A stretch of DNA of 64,000 nucleotides from Hymenobacter sp. HSC-4F20 (GTDB lineage: Bacteria > Bacteroidota > Bacteroidia > Cytophagales > Hymenobacteraceae), in NCBI RefSeq assembly GCF_019599275.1, contig NZ_JAHZTD010000004.1, forward strand, positions 1 to 64,000. Direction: 5' to 3'. This document shows positions 16,034 through 25,240 of the stretch, piece by piece. The position numbers and the translations under genes are program-made. The notes below the pieces were generated by a model. That model saw only the letters and a program-made list of their open reading frames with translations, did not search any database and was not told the origin of the DNA. Numbering within the stretch: position 1 is the first letter of the stretch; every line of letters begins with the position of its first letter.

Positions 16034-16627
16034 ATGCGAACCATTGGAATTACGGGCGGAATTGGCTCGGGGAAAAGCGTGGTATGCCGCCTGTTTCAGG
16101 TGCTGGGCGCGCCAGTGTACGACTCGGATGCCCGCGCCAAGTGGGTTATGGCCCACGACCTCCAGCTCCGCGACGAGCTGCGGGCCGCCTTCGGCGTGGA
16201 AACGTTTGATGCTCAGGGCCAGCTGAACCGGACTTACTTGGCCCGCGTGGCCTTTCCTGATCCGGTTCAGCTGGCCCGCCTCAACGCTCTGGTGCACCCC
16301 CACGTAGGCCGCGACTTCGCCGACTGGACGGCGGCCCGCCGGGCGCAAGGCTACCCCTACGTGCTCAAGGAAGCCGCTCTGCTCTACGAATCCGGCGCCT
16401 ACCAGCAGTTAGACCGGATCATCACTGTTTTCGCCCCGCTGGAAATCCGGCAGGCGCGGGTGCTGCGCCGCGACCCGCACCGCACGCCGGATGATATTCA
16501 GAACATCATCGGCAAGCAGATGAGCGAGGAAGAAAAGATGCAGCGCGCCGACTACATCATCCGCAACGATGAGCAGCACCTGCTCATTCCGCAGGTGTTG
16601 CAGTTAGATAAAGAGTTTAGAAGCTGA
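16034..16627 (+). CDS. coaE: Dephospho-CoA kinase
   Basis: This 197-aa kinase phosphorylates the 3'-hydroxyl of dephospho-CoA, the last step of coenzyme A synthesis. The P-loop GGIGSGKS occupies residues 8-15, followed by VYDSDARAKWVM (substrate site, with the conserved Asp-Ser-Asp) and the lid and HPHV block typical of CoaE; EAALLYESGAY and the C-terminal ADYIIRND are also conserved. It lies 30 bp after the YbbR-like gene. Confidence 0.95.
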   Translation: MRTIGITGGIGSGKSVVCRLFQVLGAPVYDSDARAKWVMAHDLQLRDELRAAFGVETFDAQGQLNRTYLARVAFPDPVQLARLNALVHPHVGRDFADWTAARRAQGYPYVLKEAALLYESGAYQQLDRIITVFAPLEIRQARVLRRDPHRTPDDIQNIIGKQMSEEEKMQRADYIIRNDEQHLLIPQVLQLDKEFRS

Positions 16628-16709
16628 GCAGTGATACGGTGAGGTAATGCTTGAGTGAGTTGCTGGGCTGGCACGACGAGGACGCAGGACGCGCCAGCCT
16701 AAGAAAGTC

Positions 16710-16743
16710 ATAAGCCCTTGACGTTGGCGCGTCAAGGGCTTAT
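16710..16743. terminator. Bidirectional terminator after coaE
   Basis: A perfect 13-bp stem (ATAAGCCCTTGAC at 16710-16722 with GTCAAGGGCTTAT at 16731-16743) lies between the convergent coaE (+) and GNAT-like gene (-). Outside it, further short complementary stretches (GTGAGGTA near 16637 and TACCTCAC near 16760) extend the symmetry. Confidence 0.75.
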
Positions 16744-16788
16744 CACATTTCTGGGGGTACTACCTCACGAAGGCGCTACCTGAGCAAA

Positions 16789-17961
16789 TCACCGAATGAT
16801 AGGGCTGCGCTCGAAGGGACGGGTACGGTCAAACTGGTAGCGGTAGGTGATGTGAGTTTTGTAGATGCGCGCCCCAATGGAGCGGGTCACGGCCAGCATA
16901 CGGGGGTTAAAGTCGCCAATCCAGTTCATCTCAATGTCGGTGTAGCCGGCGCGCATGAACTGGGCCCGGGCGTGTACCATCAGTGCCGATTCAATGCCCT
17001 TCCCTTGCCACGCGGGTACTACCCCGAAGATGACGCCAAACATTTTCTTGTCGGGGCGCTGGTCGTACTTGCGCTTTTCCCACAGGAAGCGCAGCTTGCC
17101 CCACAGGTTGAAGTGGCGACCTACGTGCTTGAAAATCTGGTTTAGCTCGGGCAGGCTCACAAAAAAGGCAATCGGCTCGTCCTGGTGGTAGGCAAACCAG
17201 AGCAGCCGCTCATCCACCACGGGCTTCATCTCGCGCACCAGGTCGCGGGCCTTGTCCAGAGACATGGGATTGACGCCGCTGTGGTTGGCCCAGGCCAGGT
17301 TGTAGACGTGGTGAAAGTCGCGGGCCAGCTTTTCGGCGTCGCGTTTGCGGGCGTGCTCAAAGCGGAAGGCTGGGTACTGCTGCGCGTATGTGGTGGCCGC
17401 CCGTCCGAAGCTTTCGTGCAGGGGCACGGCTACCTCCCGGTAGCAGGTGTACTGCTTGAAATAAACCTGAAAGCCGTAGTTTTCAAATAGGTGCTGGTAG
17501 TACGGCGCGTGATAGAACATGCCGTAGTTGGGCTCAGTGAAGCCCGCCGTCAGCAGCCCCCAGTACCGGTCCCGCTCGCCGAAGTTGATGGGGCCATCCA
17601 TGGCGGCCAAACCGCGGGCCAGCAGCCACTGCCGGCTGGCTTCAAACAGCTCGTTGGCCGCGGCTTGGTCATCGATGCACTCGAAAAAGCCCATGCCGCC
17701 CACGGGATGAGCCGGGTCAGGCTGGGGCGTTGCGTGGTTGATAAAGGCCGCTACCCGTCCGACTACTACCCCCGCACCATCTACCAGAATCCAGCGGATA
17801 GCCTCTCCGTGGGCAAAGTTATGGTTGCGCTTGGGGTCGAACACAGCTTCGATTTCGTGGTCGAGGGGAGCAATCCAGTTGGGGTCGTGCTGATAGAGGC
17901 GGGCGGGCAGATCCAGGAACTGACGAATATGCTGGGCGGTGGTAACTTCAAGCAGGGGCAT
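16789..17961 (-). CDS. GNAT-like acyltransferase, conserved, about 390 aa
   Basis: The 390-aa protein is a large two-part GNAT-like protein conserved in Bacteroidota. Signs are the N-terminal LPARLYQHDPNWIAPLDHE, the glycine-rich DGPINFGERDRYWGLL, and the C-terminal acyl-CoA binding region GVVPAWQGKGIESALMVHA with NWIGDFNPRMLAVTRSIGA, which is the normal GNAT motif A/B layout. Substrate not known. It is the downstream gene of a minus-strand pair with the GT39-like gene, 71 bp apart. Confidence 0.7.
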   Translation of the reverse strand: MPLLEVTTAQHIRQFLDLPARLYQHDPNWIAPLDHEIEAVFDPKRNHNFAHGEAIRWILVDGAGVVVGRVAAFINHATPQPDPAHPVGGMGFFECIDDQAAANELFEASRQWLLARGLAAMDGPINFGERDRYWGLLTAGFTEPNYGMFYHAPYYQHLFENYGFQVYFKQYTCYREVAVPLHESFGRAATTYAQQYPAFRFEHARKRDAEKLARDFHHVYNLAWANHSGVNPMSLDKARDLVREMKPVVDERLLWFAYHQDEPIAFFVSLPELNQIFKHVGRHFNLWGKLRFLWEKRKYDQRPDKKMFGVIFGVVPAWQGKGIESALMVHARAQFMRAGYTDIEMNWIGDFNPRMLAVTRSIGARIYKTHITYRYQFDRTRPFERSPIIR

Positions 17962-18032
17962 TCGGGGGAGAATAAGCAGAGTTCAGGAAAAGGGTGCTGC
18001 CAGGCTAGCCGCTGGCAGCCAAGTGGAAGGCG

Positions 18033-19670
18033 TTACAACCCGGGGCGGCGCAACACGGAAAGGATAAGTATTCCATCGACGCGCCGGCAATATACCTCCC
18101 GGCCGATAGTAGTGGGGTAGGGGCTGGGGTGCCAGCGGTAAGTAGTCAGGAAATAGCGGGCCTGCGCCAGAGGCACCAGCCGCAAGCGGGCACGGTCGGC
18201 GGGAGAGAGCAGCAATTGGGCGTTGTGCAGCATCAGGCCCGTGCGCGGGTCGGTGGCAACGGGTACGCGGGCACTGGTGTCGTGGCGCAGAATCCACTCC
18301 AGCCCTTCCCGGCCCGAGAGGCCCCAGTAGTCCCGCTCGAACAGCCGGCCGGCCGCGGCTCCGGGCAGGAAGCTGTAGTACAGGTTCTGGTAGGGATGGT
18401 CGGCGGCCATGCGCCAGAGCGTGTGGCCTACCCCCAGCGCCAACAGGCCAGCTACCCCGTACCCGAGGCGGCGCGGGCCTGGCCGCGCCGTGGCGCGCCA
18501 GGCCCGCCAGCCCGCTTGCAGGCCGCGGGCCGCCAGCAGCAGCAGGGCCGGGTACACAAAATACAAGTGACGCCACCCATCATACAGCACCGAATGCAGC
18601 ACAATGACCGCTAGCAGAGGCCCGAAGAACCACGCCAGCAGCAGCAAATCGGTTCGCCCGACCGCTGTAGCCAGCCATGCCCAGGGCCGGCGGATGGCTT
18701 GGGTAGCTACTACCCCCACGCCCAGCCCGAAGAGGAGCAGGTAGGGTAGGGGGGTAGTGACTACCAGCCATACCGGCGCGTAATGCCAGGGCAGGGCCCG
18801 GATGGAAATTTCCTCGCCTAGATAGAGCGTGAGCATATCAGCGCGGTAGCGGCGGAAACTGTTAAAGGCTTCTAGAAAGTGGTCGAGGGGGTGCTCCCAC
18901 AGGTAAGGCCAAGCCAGCACTACCACCGCGGCAGTTAGGGGAAAAAACAGGGCCAGCGTCTGAAGTAGCGGGCGGCGCAGGGCAGGACGAAACCAGGCTT
19001 CCAAGCTGGCAACCCCCAGCGTCAGGCCCAGCAGCAGCACGCCCATGGTCCGTACGTCGATGGCTGCTCCGGTGGCCAGGGCGTGCAGGGCCGCCGTGCG
19101 CCAGGTCGGCTGCCGCCGCCACCGCAGCAGCGTGCCCACGCCCAAGGTGAAAAACCCGAGAAACACGGGGTCTTTGTAGTTGTAGAACGATTCGGCAAAG
19201 AGCCGGGGCGTGAGCACCAGCGCGGCGGCCACCAGCAAGCCCCAGCGCCAACCGCCGAGGTAGCGGGCCGCTACCCGGTAGAGGGCGTAGGTGCCAGCCA
19301 CGCAGGTCAGCCAGATAACTAGGTGCCGCAGAAAATACACCTCGCGCGAGTCCTCGGCCCCCACCACTTTCTCCAACACCACCAGCGGCAGCTGAAACAG
19401 CACTCCGTGGTCGGTGTCCTGGTTTTCGCTCATGCTGGGAATCTCGGCGAAGGTAGGCTGGCGGCGGGCCAACTCCGGAGCCAGGCGCAGGGCCACGTAC
19501 TTGGCATTGATAACGCCGTTGAGGCGGTCAAGCTGCTCATCCCAGCCCACCCCATAGTCGCGGTGCAGGGCCGCGCCCAGCACCACCAGCAGCCCGAAAA
19601 AAGCTCCTACCGTCCAGCGTCCCCGAGGGCTGGCAGCGCGGACCGCACGCGGAGAAGCAGGAGTTGGCAT
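18033..19670 (-). CDS. GT39-like membrane glycosyltransferase
   Basis: This 545-aa protein is a multi-pass membrane protein with about 11 hydrophobic segments. Shortly after the first helix is DYGVGWDEQLDR, the acidic Asp-Glu motif in the first outer loop shared by ArnT/PMT-type transferases (GT39/GT83) that use polyprenyl-phosphate sugars, and SFYNYKDPVFLGF is the second typical loop. It would transfer a sugar to lipid or protein on the outer face of the inner membrane. The ATG at 19670 (MPTPASP) is preferred over one 15 codons upstream, because the earlier residues add only an unneeded hydrophobic stretch. It is divergent from a second such gene, with under 80 bp between them. Confidence 0.7.
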   Translation of the reverse strand: MPTPASPRAVRAASPRGRWTVGAFFGLLVVLGAALHRDYGVGWDEQLDRLNGVINAKYVALRLAPELARRQPTFAEIPSMSENQDTDHGVLFQLPLVVLEKVVGAEDSREVYFLRHLVIWLTCVAGTYALYRVAARYLGGWRWGLLVAAALVLTPRLFAESFYNYKDPVFLGFFTLGVGTLLRWRRQPTWRTAALHALATGAAIDVRTMGVLLLGLTLGVASLEAWFRPALRRPLLQTLALFFPLTAAVVVLAWPYLWEHPLDHFLEAFNSFRRYRADMLTLYLGEEISIRALPWHYAPVWLVVTTPLPYLLLFGLGVGVVATQAIRRPWAWLATAVGRTDLLLLAWFFGPLLAVIVLHSVLYDGWRHLYFVYPALLLLAARGLQAGWRAWRATARPGPRRLGYGVAGLLALGVGHTLWRMAADHPYQNLYYSFLPGAAAGRLFERDYWGLSGREGLEWILRHDTSARVPVATDPRTGLMLHNAQLLLSPADRARLRLVPLAQARYFLTTYRWHPSPYPTTIGREVYCRRVDGILILSVLRRPGL

Positions 19671-19745
19671 GAGGGGCAAGGGTAGGAAAGCGGAAAACGC
19701 AGCTAAATTCGGCAAATCATTTTCAACTCTCTATTTCCGACTGCG

Positions 19746-21035
19746 GTGCTGCGTTCCATCCCTCGCGTTATCTGGCTGGTAGCTGCCCTGCTGCTGGCCT
19801 TGCGGCTGGCCCTGAACCTGGGCCTGAACCCGGGGTTGGAGTGGAACTACGACGAACGCCGCAACGGCCGCATTGCCGACAACTACCTAGCCGGCCGCGG
19901 CTACGTTAGCATCGACCCTGAACGTAAGCAACTGCGCCCCGATTCGTTTCACGCAAGCTTTCCGGTGCTGCTGTACGTGGGCTGGAGCCGGGCCGGACTG
20001 CCGCGCCACTACTTTACCCTGCTAGTCTACGCGGTGGCGGCAGGCTGCTACCTGCTGGGCGGACTGTACGTGCAGCGCACCCTGCGCTACTTCGGGCTGG
20101 CTCCCAGTGCTGCCTGGGCCGGCGCCGGGCTTTGGGCCGTGTCGCCGGGGGTGGTGTACTACGTGGGAGCCTTCTGGTGGTACGAAAACATTGCCCTGCC
20201 TCTGCTAATTGTGGTCATGTATAAGCTGCTGCGCCTGCACGGCGGCCGGCCCCTGCGCTGGCTTGATGCCATCAGCATCGTAGGGGCCGTGGTGGTGTCG
20301 TGTCTGCTGCGGGGCTACCTGCTGGCGGTGTACGCAAGTTTATTTGCCGTCTGGCTGGGACTTATGCTGCGGTCCGCCGCTGCTCCGCGCCGCAGGGCCT
20401 GGGGCTTGAGCTTGGCAGTGCTGCTGGCCCTGGGCATGGCGCACGTGCCCATTCTGCGCAAAAATTACCAGCAGTTCGGAGCCTACATTCTCAGCAACCA
20501 GGCCGGGTTTGAGCTTCTGCAAGGACATAACCCCGTAGCTCAGGGCCGCTTTATGTTCGACTGGGACGATCGGACGCGGCCCTTTGACCAGTACGTACGC
20601 GCCGCCATTCCCGACCTCGACTCCCTAGACCAGTACCAGGAAAGTCAGGCCCGGGCCCGGCTGGCCCGGCGCTGGGTAGCGGCTCATCCCAGCGAGGAAC
20701 TACGGCTGTGGGGGCGCAAAACCCTGCTGTTTTTCTCACCCGAAAACTTTGTGGCCGATGCGCCGCGCACGTCCTGGCACCCGTTCACGGCCCTAGTGCA
20801 CCTGGCCTTTTTCGTGGCGTTGCTCCTGACAGCGGTGCGCTACCGAGGCCTGCGCTTCCAGGCCCCCGACGCGCTGCTGCTCACCCCGCTGGTGGCTACC
20901 TGGGTGCTGAGTCTGGTATTTTTCGTGGGGTTTCGGTGGCGGTTCTTTGCCGAGCCGGCTCTGCTCTTATTTCCCCTGGTGGTGGGATACCGGCTGCGCC
21001 ATCGGCTGACCCTCGGCCCGTCGAAAAATGGATAG
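19746..21035 (+). CDS. GT39-like membrane glycosyltransferase, second copy
   Basis: The 429-aa multi-pass protein (about 10 hydrophobic segments) has LEWNYDERRNGRIADNYLAG in the first outer loop, again carrying the Asp-Glu pair of lipid-linked-sugar transferases, and a long soluble stretch before the last helices (about residues 265-320). It is only weakly similar in sequence to the neighbour at 18033-19670. The start is GTG. It could be a polyprenyl-phosphate-sugar transferase or a related mannosyl- or arabinosyltransferase; acceptor unknown. Confidence 0.65.
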   Translation: MLRSIPRVIWLVAALLLALRLALNLGLNPGLEWNYDERRNGRIADNYLAGRGYVSIDPERKQLRPDSFHASFPVLLYVGWSRAGLPRHYFTLLVYAVAAGCYLLGGLYVQRTLRYFGLAPSAAWAGAGLWAVSPGVVYYVGAFWWYENIALPLLIVVMYKLLRLHGGRPLRWLDAISIVGAVVVSCLLRGYLLAVYASLFAVWLGLMLRSAAAPRRRAWGLSLAVLLALGMAHVPILRKNYQQFGAYILSNQAGFELLQGHNPVAQGRFMFDWDDRTRPFDQYVRAAIPDLDSLDQYQESQARARLARRWVAAHPSEELRLWGRKTLLFFSPENFVADAPRTSWHPFTALVHLAFFVALLLTAVRYRGLRFQAPDALLLTPLVATWVLSLVFFVGFRWRFFAEPALLLFPLVVGYRLRHRLTLGPSKNG

Positions 21036-21188
21036 CACCCGGGCCCCGTTCGCTTGAATGATGAATACTTCTACCCCCACGCTAGCGGTCTGCGGCGGGG
21101 TGCGCCGGTAGGCCGTAATGAAGTAGCGACCAGCCGCCGTGGGGTAGGGCTGCCACTGCTGGTCGGTGGCACCCAGACTAAAAACAAA

Positions 21189-21216
21189 AAAGGACAGCCG
21201 TTACCGACTGTCCTTT
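21189..21216 (-). terminator. Terminator of tRNA-Val pair
   Basis: A 9-bp stem (AAAGGACAG / CTGTCCTTT) directly follows the tRNA at 21219-21293 in the minus direction and ends in TTTTTTGTTTTT on that strand. Confidence 0.7.
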
Positions 21217-21218
21217 CG

Positions 21219-21293
21219 TGGGAGATACTGGGTTCGAACCAGTGACCCTCTGCTTGTAAGGCAGATGCTCTGAACCAGCTGAGCTAATCTCCC
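21219..21293 (-). tRNA. tRNA-Val, anticodon TAC (copy 1)
   Basis: This 75-nt tRNA on the minus strand has acceptor GGGAGAT/ATCTCCC with discriminator A, D-arm TAGCTCAGCTGGTTCAGAGC, anticodon stem TCTGC/GCAGA with loop CTTACAA (anticodon TAC at 21256-21258) and T-loop GGTTCGAACCC. It reads GUA, and by wobble other GUN codons. Its sequence is identical to the copy at 21317. Confidence 0.96.
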
Positions 21294-21316
21294 GTGGGGT
21301 ACGCGTAAAAAAGAAG

Positions 21317-21391
21317 TGGGAGATACTGGGTTCGAACCAGTGACCCTCTGCTTGTAAGGCAGATGCTCTGAACCAGCTGAGCTAATCTCCC
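21317..21391 (-). tRNA. tRNA-Val, anticodon TAC (copy 2)
   Basis: Identical over all 75 nt to the tRNA-Val at 21219-21293, separated by a 23-nt spacer. The pair looks like a recent tandem duplication sharing one transcript; only the downstream copy is followed by a terminator. Confidence 0.96.
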
Positions 21392-21541
21392 ATGGGCGTG
21401 TCCCGTTTGGGATGGCAAATATGGGAGGTCATTTTCGAATACGCAACACTTTCCCCCATCTTTAGGCCAAGAAATTTCGCTGGTTACCCCCGGTAGCAGG
21501 GAAAACTACTTGCCAGTCAGAAGTTTCGGGGAGAAAATACG

Positions 21542-24061
21542 GTGAGCAGATTTCTTAAAATTTCTTTTCTGACCCTGGTTGCGCTACTCGGTAGTGTGAT
21601 AATAGGAGTGTGGCTGGGGCAGGAGCACATCATTGCCTTGTTCGTGCAGGCCCTGAACCGCCACTTGCAGGTTCCGGTGCAGGCCAGCCGCCTGGAAGTG
21701 TCGGTGCTGGACCAGTTTCCGCACCTGTCGGTCACGCTGCACGACGTAGTGGTGGCTGGCTCAGTGCCTGCTGATACCATGAAGCTGGCCCGGGCCCGCC
21801 GCCTGTACTGCGCCTTCGACGCCTGGGACCTGCTGGCTGGACGTTACCGCATCCGGGCCGTAACTCTGGCCGATGCCCAGGTGCGGGTGCGCCGCAACGC
21901 CCAGGGCTTGGGCAACTACCACGTGCTACGCCCCGATACTACGGCCCCTGCCATGGCGGTGCCGTTTGATCTGGAACTGCAGCGCGTGCAGCTGGAGCGG
22001 GTGCAAGTGCTTTACGAAGATGCGGCCCGGAAGCAGCACTTGAGCCTGCGCACGCCGGCGCTGCGGGCCGCGTTGGTTATCACGGATACGCAGGTGGATA
22101 TCGTGGCCCAGGGCACCGCCCAGGTGGAGGTGCTGCGGCTAGGTTCGGATGCGTATTTCCAGCGTAAAGAGGTGGTCGTAAGCACGCGGCTAGTGGTCAA
22201 TCGGCCCGCGCAGCAACTCACTATTTCTTCTTCGCAGCTGCACATCGGGCCGGCGGCGTACACCGTGGCGGGCACCATTGACTACCGGCGTGCCGCTCAG
22301 CTTAACCTGCGGGGCGAGGCCGTCGGCGCCGATGTGCAGTCGGTACTGGCCCTGCTGCCGCCCCGCCTGGCTCGGCCCCTGACCGACTACCAGAGCCGGG
22401 GACAGGTTTACTTCGGGGGCACGGTGCGCGGGGAGCTTTCCGGGCGGCATAATCCGGTAGTGAGCGTGCAGTTTGGCTGCCGGGAAGCATCTTTTTTTCA
22501 CCCCCGCTACCGACAGGCGGTTGACCACGTGAGTCTGCGCGGCTCCTTCACCAACGGCGCCGCACATTCGGCCTCAACGGCCTTGCTGACGCTCAGTGGG
22601 GTGCAAGGCCAGCTCAGTGGGCGGCCGTTCAGCGGCAGCCTGCGGTTGGAAAACCTGCGGGATCCTTCCGTGCGGCTACAAATGCAGGCCGATGTGGACG
22701 TGGCTCGCGCGCTACGCTTCTTGCCGGTGGCGGCGGTGCGAGCGGCCCGTGGCACGGCCGTGGTGCAACTGCAGCTGAACGGCCGGCTGCGGGAATTGCG
22801 CCAGCATCCCACGTCCGCTCAGGCCGCTGGCCAGCTGCTGCTGCGGAATGTGCACGTACAGCTGCGTGACTTCCGACACCCCTTCTCGGACCTAACCGGC
22901 CGGTTGCAGCTGCAAGGAACCGACGTAGCGGTGCCGGCCTTGCGCGGCCGGTTGGGCAACTCGGACTTCCGTGGCCGCGGCACTCTGCGCAATGCCACTA
23001 GTTGGCTATTGGGTGCCCGGCAACCCCTGCGCTTGGAAGCAGTAGTAGCCAGCCATGTACTGGACTTTAACCAACTGCTCTACACTTACCAGCCAGCGGG
23101 TGGTGCCGGGACGGATAACAGGAGGGATGCTTCCGGCGGGCTGCGCGTACCAGCCGGCATTGCCTTCAGCGTGCAGGCCACCGCTAACCAGCTTCGCTTC
23201 CGGCGGTTACGCGGGCGTCAGCTGCGCGGTAGTGTGCGGCTGCAAGGACAAGTGTTCAGCTCGTCGGGACTGACGCTCTTGGCGGCCGGAGGGCAGGCCA
23301 GCGTGCAGGGTACAGTAGATGCTCGCCAGGCCAACTTGCTGAAAGCTAGTACGGTAGTGAGTTGCCAGCAGGTGCCCCTCGACAGCCTGTTCTACGTGTT
23401 CGAAAACTTCGGGCAGGACTTTATAACCCAGCGCCACCTGCGCGGTAGCCTAACGGCCCGGGCCGAAGTGGACTCGTACTTCGACCAGCACCTGACCCCG
23501 CTTACCGACCGCCTGGAGGCTGAAGTGCACGCCACCGTGCGCAACGGAGAGCTGCTCAACTTCGAGCCCCTGCAGAAGCTGAGTTTCCTGGCCAGCCGCG
23601 CCACCCTGCGGCACCTGCGCTTTGCCGAGCTGCAAAACCGCCTCTACATCCAGAGCCGCACCGTGTACGTACCCGAAATGGATATTCGCTCCAATGTGAA
23701 AGCCGCTTCCCTGATTCGGGTTACGGGCACGCATACCTTTGACCAGCAATTAGATTACCACGTGCGGATTCCGCTGTTGCCGGGGCTGTTGCCAACGGTT
23801 GCCGCCCGCGCTGAAGGGCCTACACTGCGGTTAGCTATTAAGGGCGATGAACAGAATTTTACCGTTCGCTACGAGCGAGGCGTGCGCGCGCCCGCAACGC
23901 CGGCCGAGGCTGGTTCGGGACGGGTGCCCCCGGCCGCGGCCGCTCCGGCCTCGGCCGCGGAAGCGGCTACGCCCGCAGCGGTACCCAAGCCCAGCTTCCA
24001 GCTCAAGAAACCCGTTAGAAAGCCCGCGCAGCCCCAGACCGGCGAGTACTTCGATTTTTAA
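21542..24061 (+). CDS. AsmA-like protein
   Basis: The 839-aa protein begins with one membrane helix (residues 7-25) followed by FVQALNRHLQVPVQASRLEVSVLDQFPHLSVTL, the characteristic AsmA opening (N-terminal anchor, then a long beta-rich groove facing the periplasm). The C-terminal part (residues about 600-780) includes the repeating LRGSLTARAEVDSYF and YHVRIPLLPGLL stretches of AsmA-like C-domains. Such proteins are thought to help phospholipid movement between membranes and outer-membrane assembly. A Pro/Ala-rich tail (about 775-830) is probably unfolded. The start is GTG, with no ATG at an equivalent position. Confidence 0.82.
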   Translation: MSRFLKISFLTLVALLGSVIIGVWLGQEHIIALFVQALNRHLQVPVQASRLEVSVLDQFPHLSVTLHDVVVAGSVPADTMKLARARRLYCAFDAWDLLAGRYRIRAVTLADAQVRVRRNAQGLGNYHVLRPDTTAPAMAVPFDLELQRVQLERVQVLYEDAARKQHLSLRTPALRAALVITDTQVDIVAQGTAQVEVLRLGSDAYFQRKEVVVSTRLVVNRPAQQLTISSSQLHIGPAAYTVAGTIDYRRAAQLNLRGEAVGADVQSVLALLPPRLARPLTDYQSRGQVYFGGTVRGELSGRHNPVVSVQFGCREASFFHPRYRQAVDHVSLRGSFTNGAAHSASTALLTLSGVQGQLSGRPFSGSLRLENLRDPSVRLQMQADVDVARALRFLPVAAVRAARGTAVVQLQLNGRLRELRQHPTSAQAAGQLLLRNVHVQLRDFRHPFSDLTGRLQLQGTDVAVPALRGRLGNSDFRGRGTLRNATSWLLGARQPLRLEAVVASHVLDFNQLLYTYQPAGGAGTDNRRDASGGLRVPAGIAFSVQATANQLRFRRLRGRQLRGSVRLQGQVFSSSGLTLLAAGGQASVQGTVDARQANLLKASTVVSCQQVPLDSLFYVFENFGQDFITQRHLRGSLTARAEVDSYFDQHLTPLTDRLEAEVHATVRNGELLNFEPLQKLSFLASRATLRHLRFAELQNRLYIQSRTVYVPEMDIRSNVKAASLIRVTGTHTFDQQLDYHVRIPLLPGLLPTVAARAEGPTLRLAIKGDEQNFTVRYERGVRAPATPAEAGSGRVPPAAAAPASAAEAATPAAVPKPSFQLKKPVRKPAQPQTGEYFDF

Positions 24062-24241
24062 GCGTTAAGGGCGGCACTTGTAGAATGAGCAGAGACAGCG
24101 CCGTGACTATCAGGGGAGTACGGGGGCGTAGGCAGGACCGCAGGGCAGCCTCGTAGGGCAGGGGGCAAAGACGGGGCTAACCAATCCGAAGAGCTTGCGT
24201 TAAGGGTACCTGGTTTATTTCCACCTACTTTCCTTTCTGTT

Positions 24242-25147
24242 ATGAACGATACCCCACTCCTGCAGAACTATTCCGACCAGGAAAAAGCCGCTTACCTGAG
24301 CGTTATCGCCAGCCTTGCTTCTGCCGACCGCGAAGCCTCGGCCGCTGAAATAGAATTTTTGCAGCAGCTCTCGCACCAGGCTGGCCTAAGCGGAGGTGCT
24401 ACCCAGCAAGTGCTGACGGCGGCCAAGGATGCCACCAACGAAAGCATCAAAGGCAACCTGGATGCCCTGCGCGGCAGCGACCTACGCTTCTCGCTGGTAA
24501 CGGACCTTATCAGCTTTGCTCGAGCTGATGGCGCTTACTCGAACACAGAGGAGGAGATGGTCAACAAAATTGCTGCCTATCTCGGCATTAACCAGCAGCA
24601 AACCCAGGCGCTAGAGCAGGTAGTCGACCAGGCGGCTCAGGTTCCGCACGATGCCAACGACCCCGCCAAGCAAAGCTTCTTCGGCGGTATTACCGACAAG
24701 CTTTCCAGCGTGGGCATTCCGAAGGGGGCGCTCATGGCCGGCCTATTAGGGGTAGTAGCGCCTATGGTAATTTCTAAAGTAATGAACCGCGGTGGCGGAG
24801 CCGGCATGCCCGTCGGTGGCGGTATGATGGGAGGCATGGGCAGCGGCTCGTTGGGCGGTCTGCTCGGCGGGGCCGCCCAAAGTGGCATGGGCGGTTTGCT
24901 CGGCGGCTTGTTGGGCGGTGGCTTGCTCGGTGGCATGATGGGCGGTGGCCAGCAAAGCTCCTACGGCAACTATCCGCAGCAAGGCTCACACGTAGGCAGC
25001 GGCGGTTTAGGCTCCCTGATGTCCATTCTGGGCGGCCTGGGCGGGCAACCGAACATGCAGCCCCGTAGCGCCGGCGGTGGTGGCCTGGGCGGCCTGATGA
25101 GCGGGGGCATGGGCGGCCTGCTCGGCGGTCTGCTTGGCGGCCGTTAG
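24242..25147 (+). CDS. TerB-like domain protein with glycine-rich tail
   Basis: Residues about 5-130 form an all-helical TerB-like domain (AAYLSVIASLASADREASAAEIEFL, then LVTDLISFARADGAYSNTEEEM, each with the acidic pair ADRE/ADGAYS that marks the two TerB halves). After a short helix near 165-180 (AGLLGVVAPMVISKVM) the last 120 residues are dominated by Gly, Met and Leu in GGLLGG and GGMMGG runs. The TerB domain is linked to tellurite resistance and membrane-associated stress complexes; no other ter genes are present. The tail may be a low-complexity or membrane-associated region. Function unproven. Confidence 0.75.
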   Translation: MNDTPLLQNYSDQEKAAYLSVIASLASADREASAAEIEFLQQLSHQAGLSGGATQQVLTAAKDATNESIKGNLDALRGSDLRFSLVTDLISFARADGAYSNTEEEMVNKIAAYLGINQQQTQALEQVVDQAAQVPHDANDPAKQSFFGGITDKLSSVGIPKGALMAGLLGVVAPMVISKVMNRGGGAGMPVGGGMMGGMGSGSLGGLLGGAAQSGMGGLLGGLLGGGLLGGMMGGGQQSSYGNYPQQGSHVGSGGLGSLMSILGGLGGQPNMQPRSAGGGGLGGLMSGGMGGLLGGLLGGR

Positions 25148-25184
25148 GAGTTCGGAGCCTGCTTGCAACTGCAGCGCAGCATAA

Positions 25185-25224
25185 CAGAAAGCCGGCTTCT
25201 CCGCGAGGAGAAGCCGGCTTTCTG
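25185..25224. terminator. Bidirectional terminator
   Basis: A perfect 18-bp stem (CAGAAAGCCGGCTTCTCC at 25185-25202 with its complement at 25207-25224) and a 4-nt loop lie between the convergent TerB-like (+) and MscS (-) genes. The 3' side ends in TTTCTG on each strand. Confidence 0.8.
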
Positions 25225-25240
25225 CGTTAATAAGCCCCCG

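Noticed and set aside
18129..18614. 161-aa frame opposite the first GT39-like gene
   Set aside because: Antisense to a coherent membrane-protein frame; no start signals or domain evidence.
21219..21391. Attachment site at the duplicated tRNA-Val
   Set aside because: The repeat is the whole tRNA twice, with only 23 nt between the copies; no integrase or mobile genes flank it.
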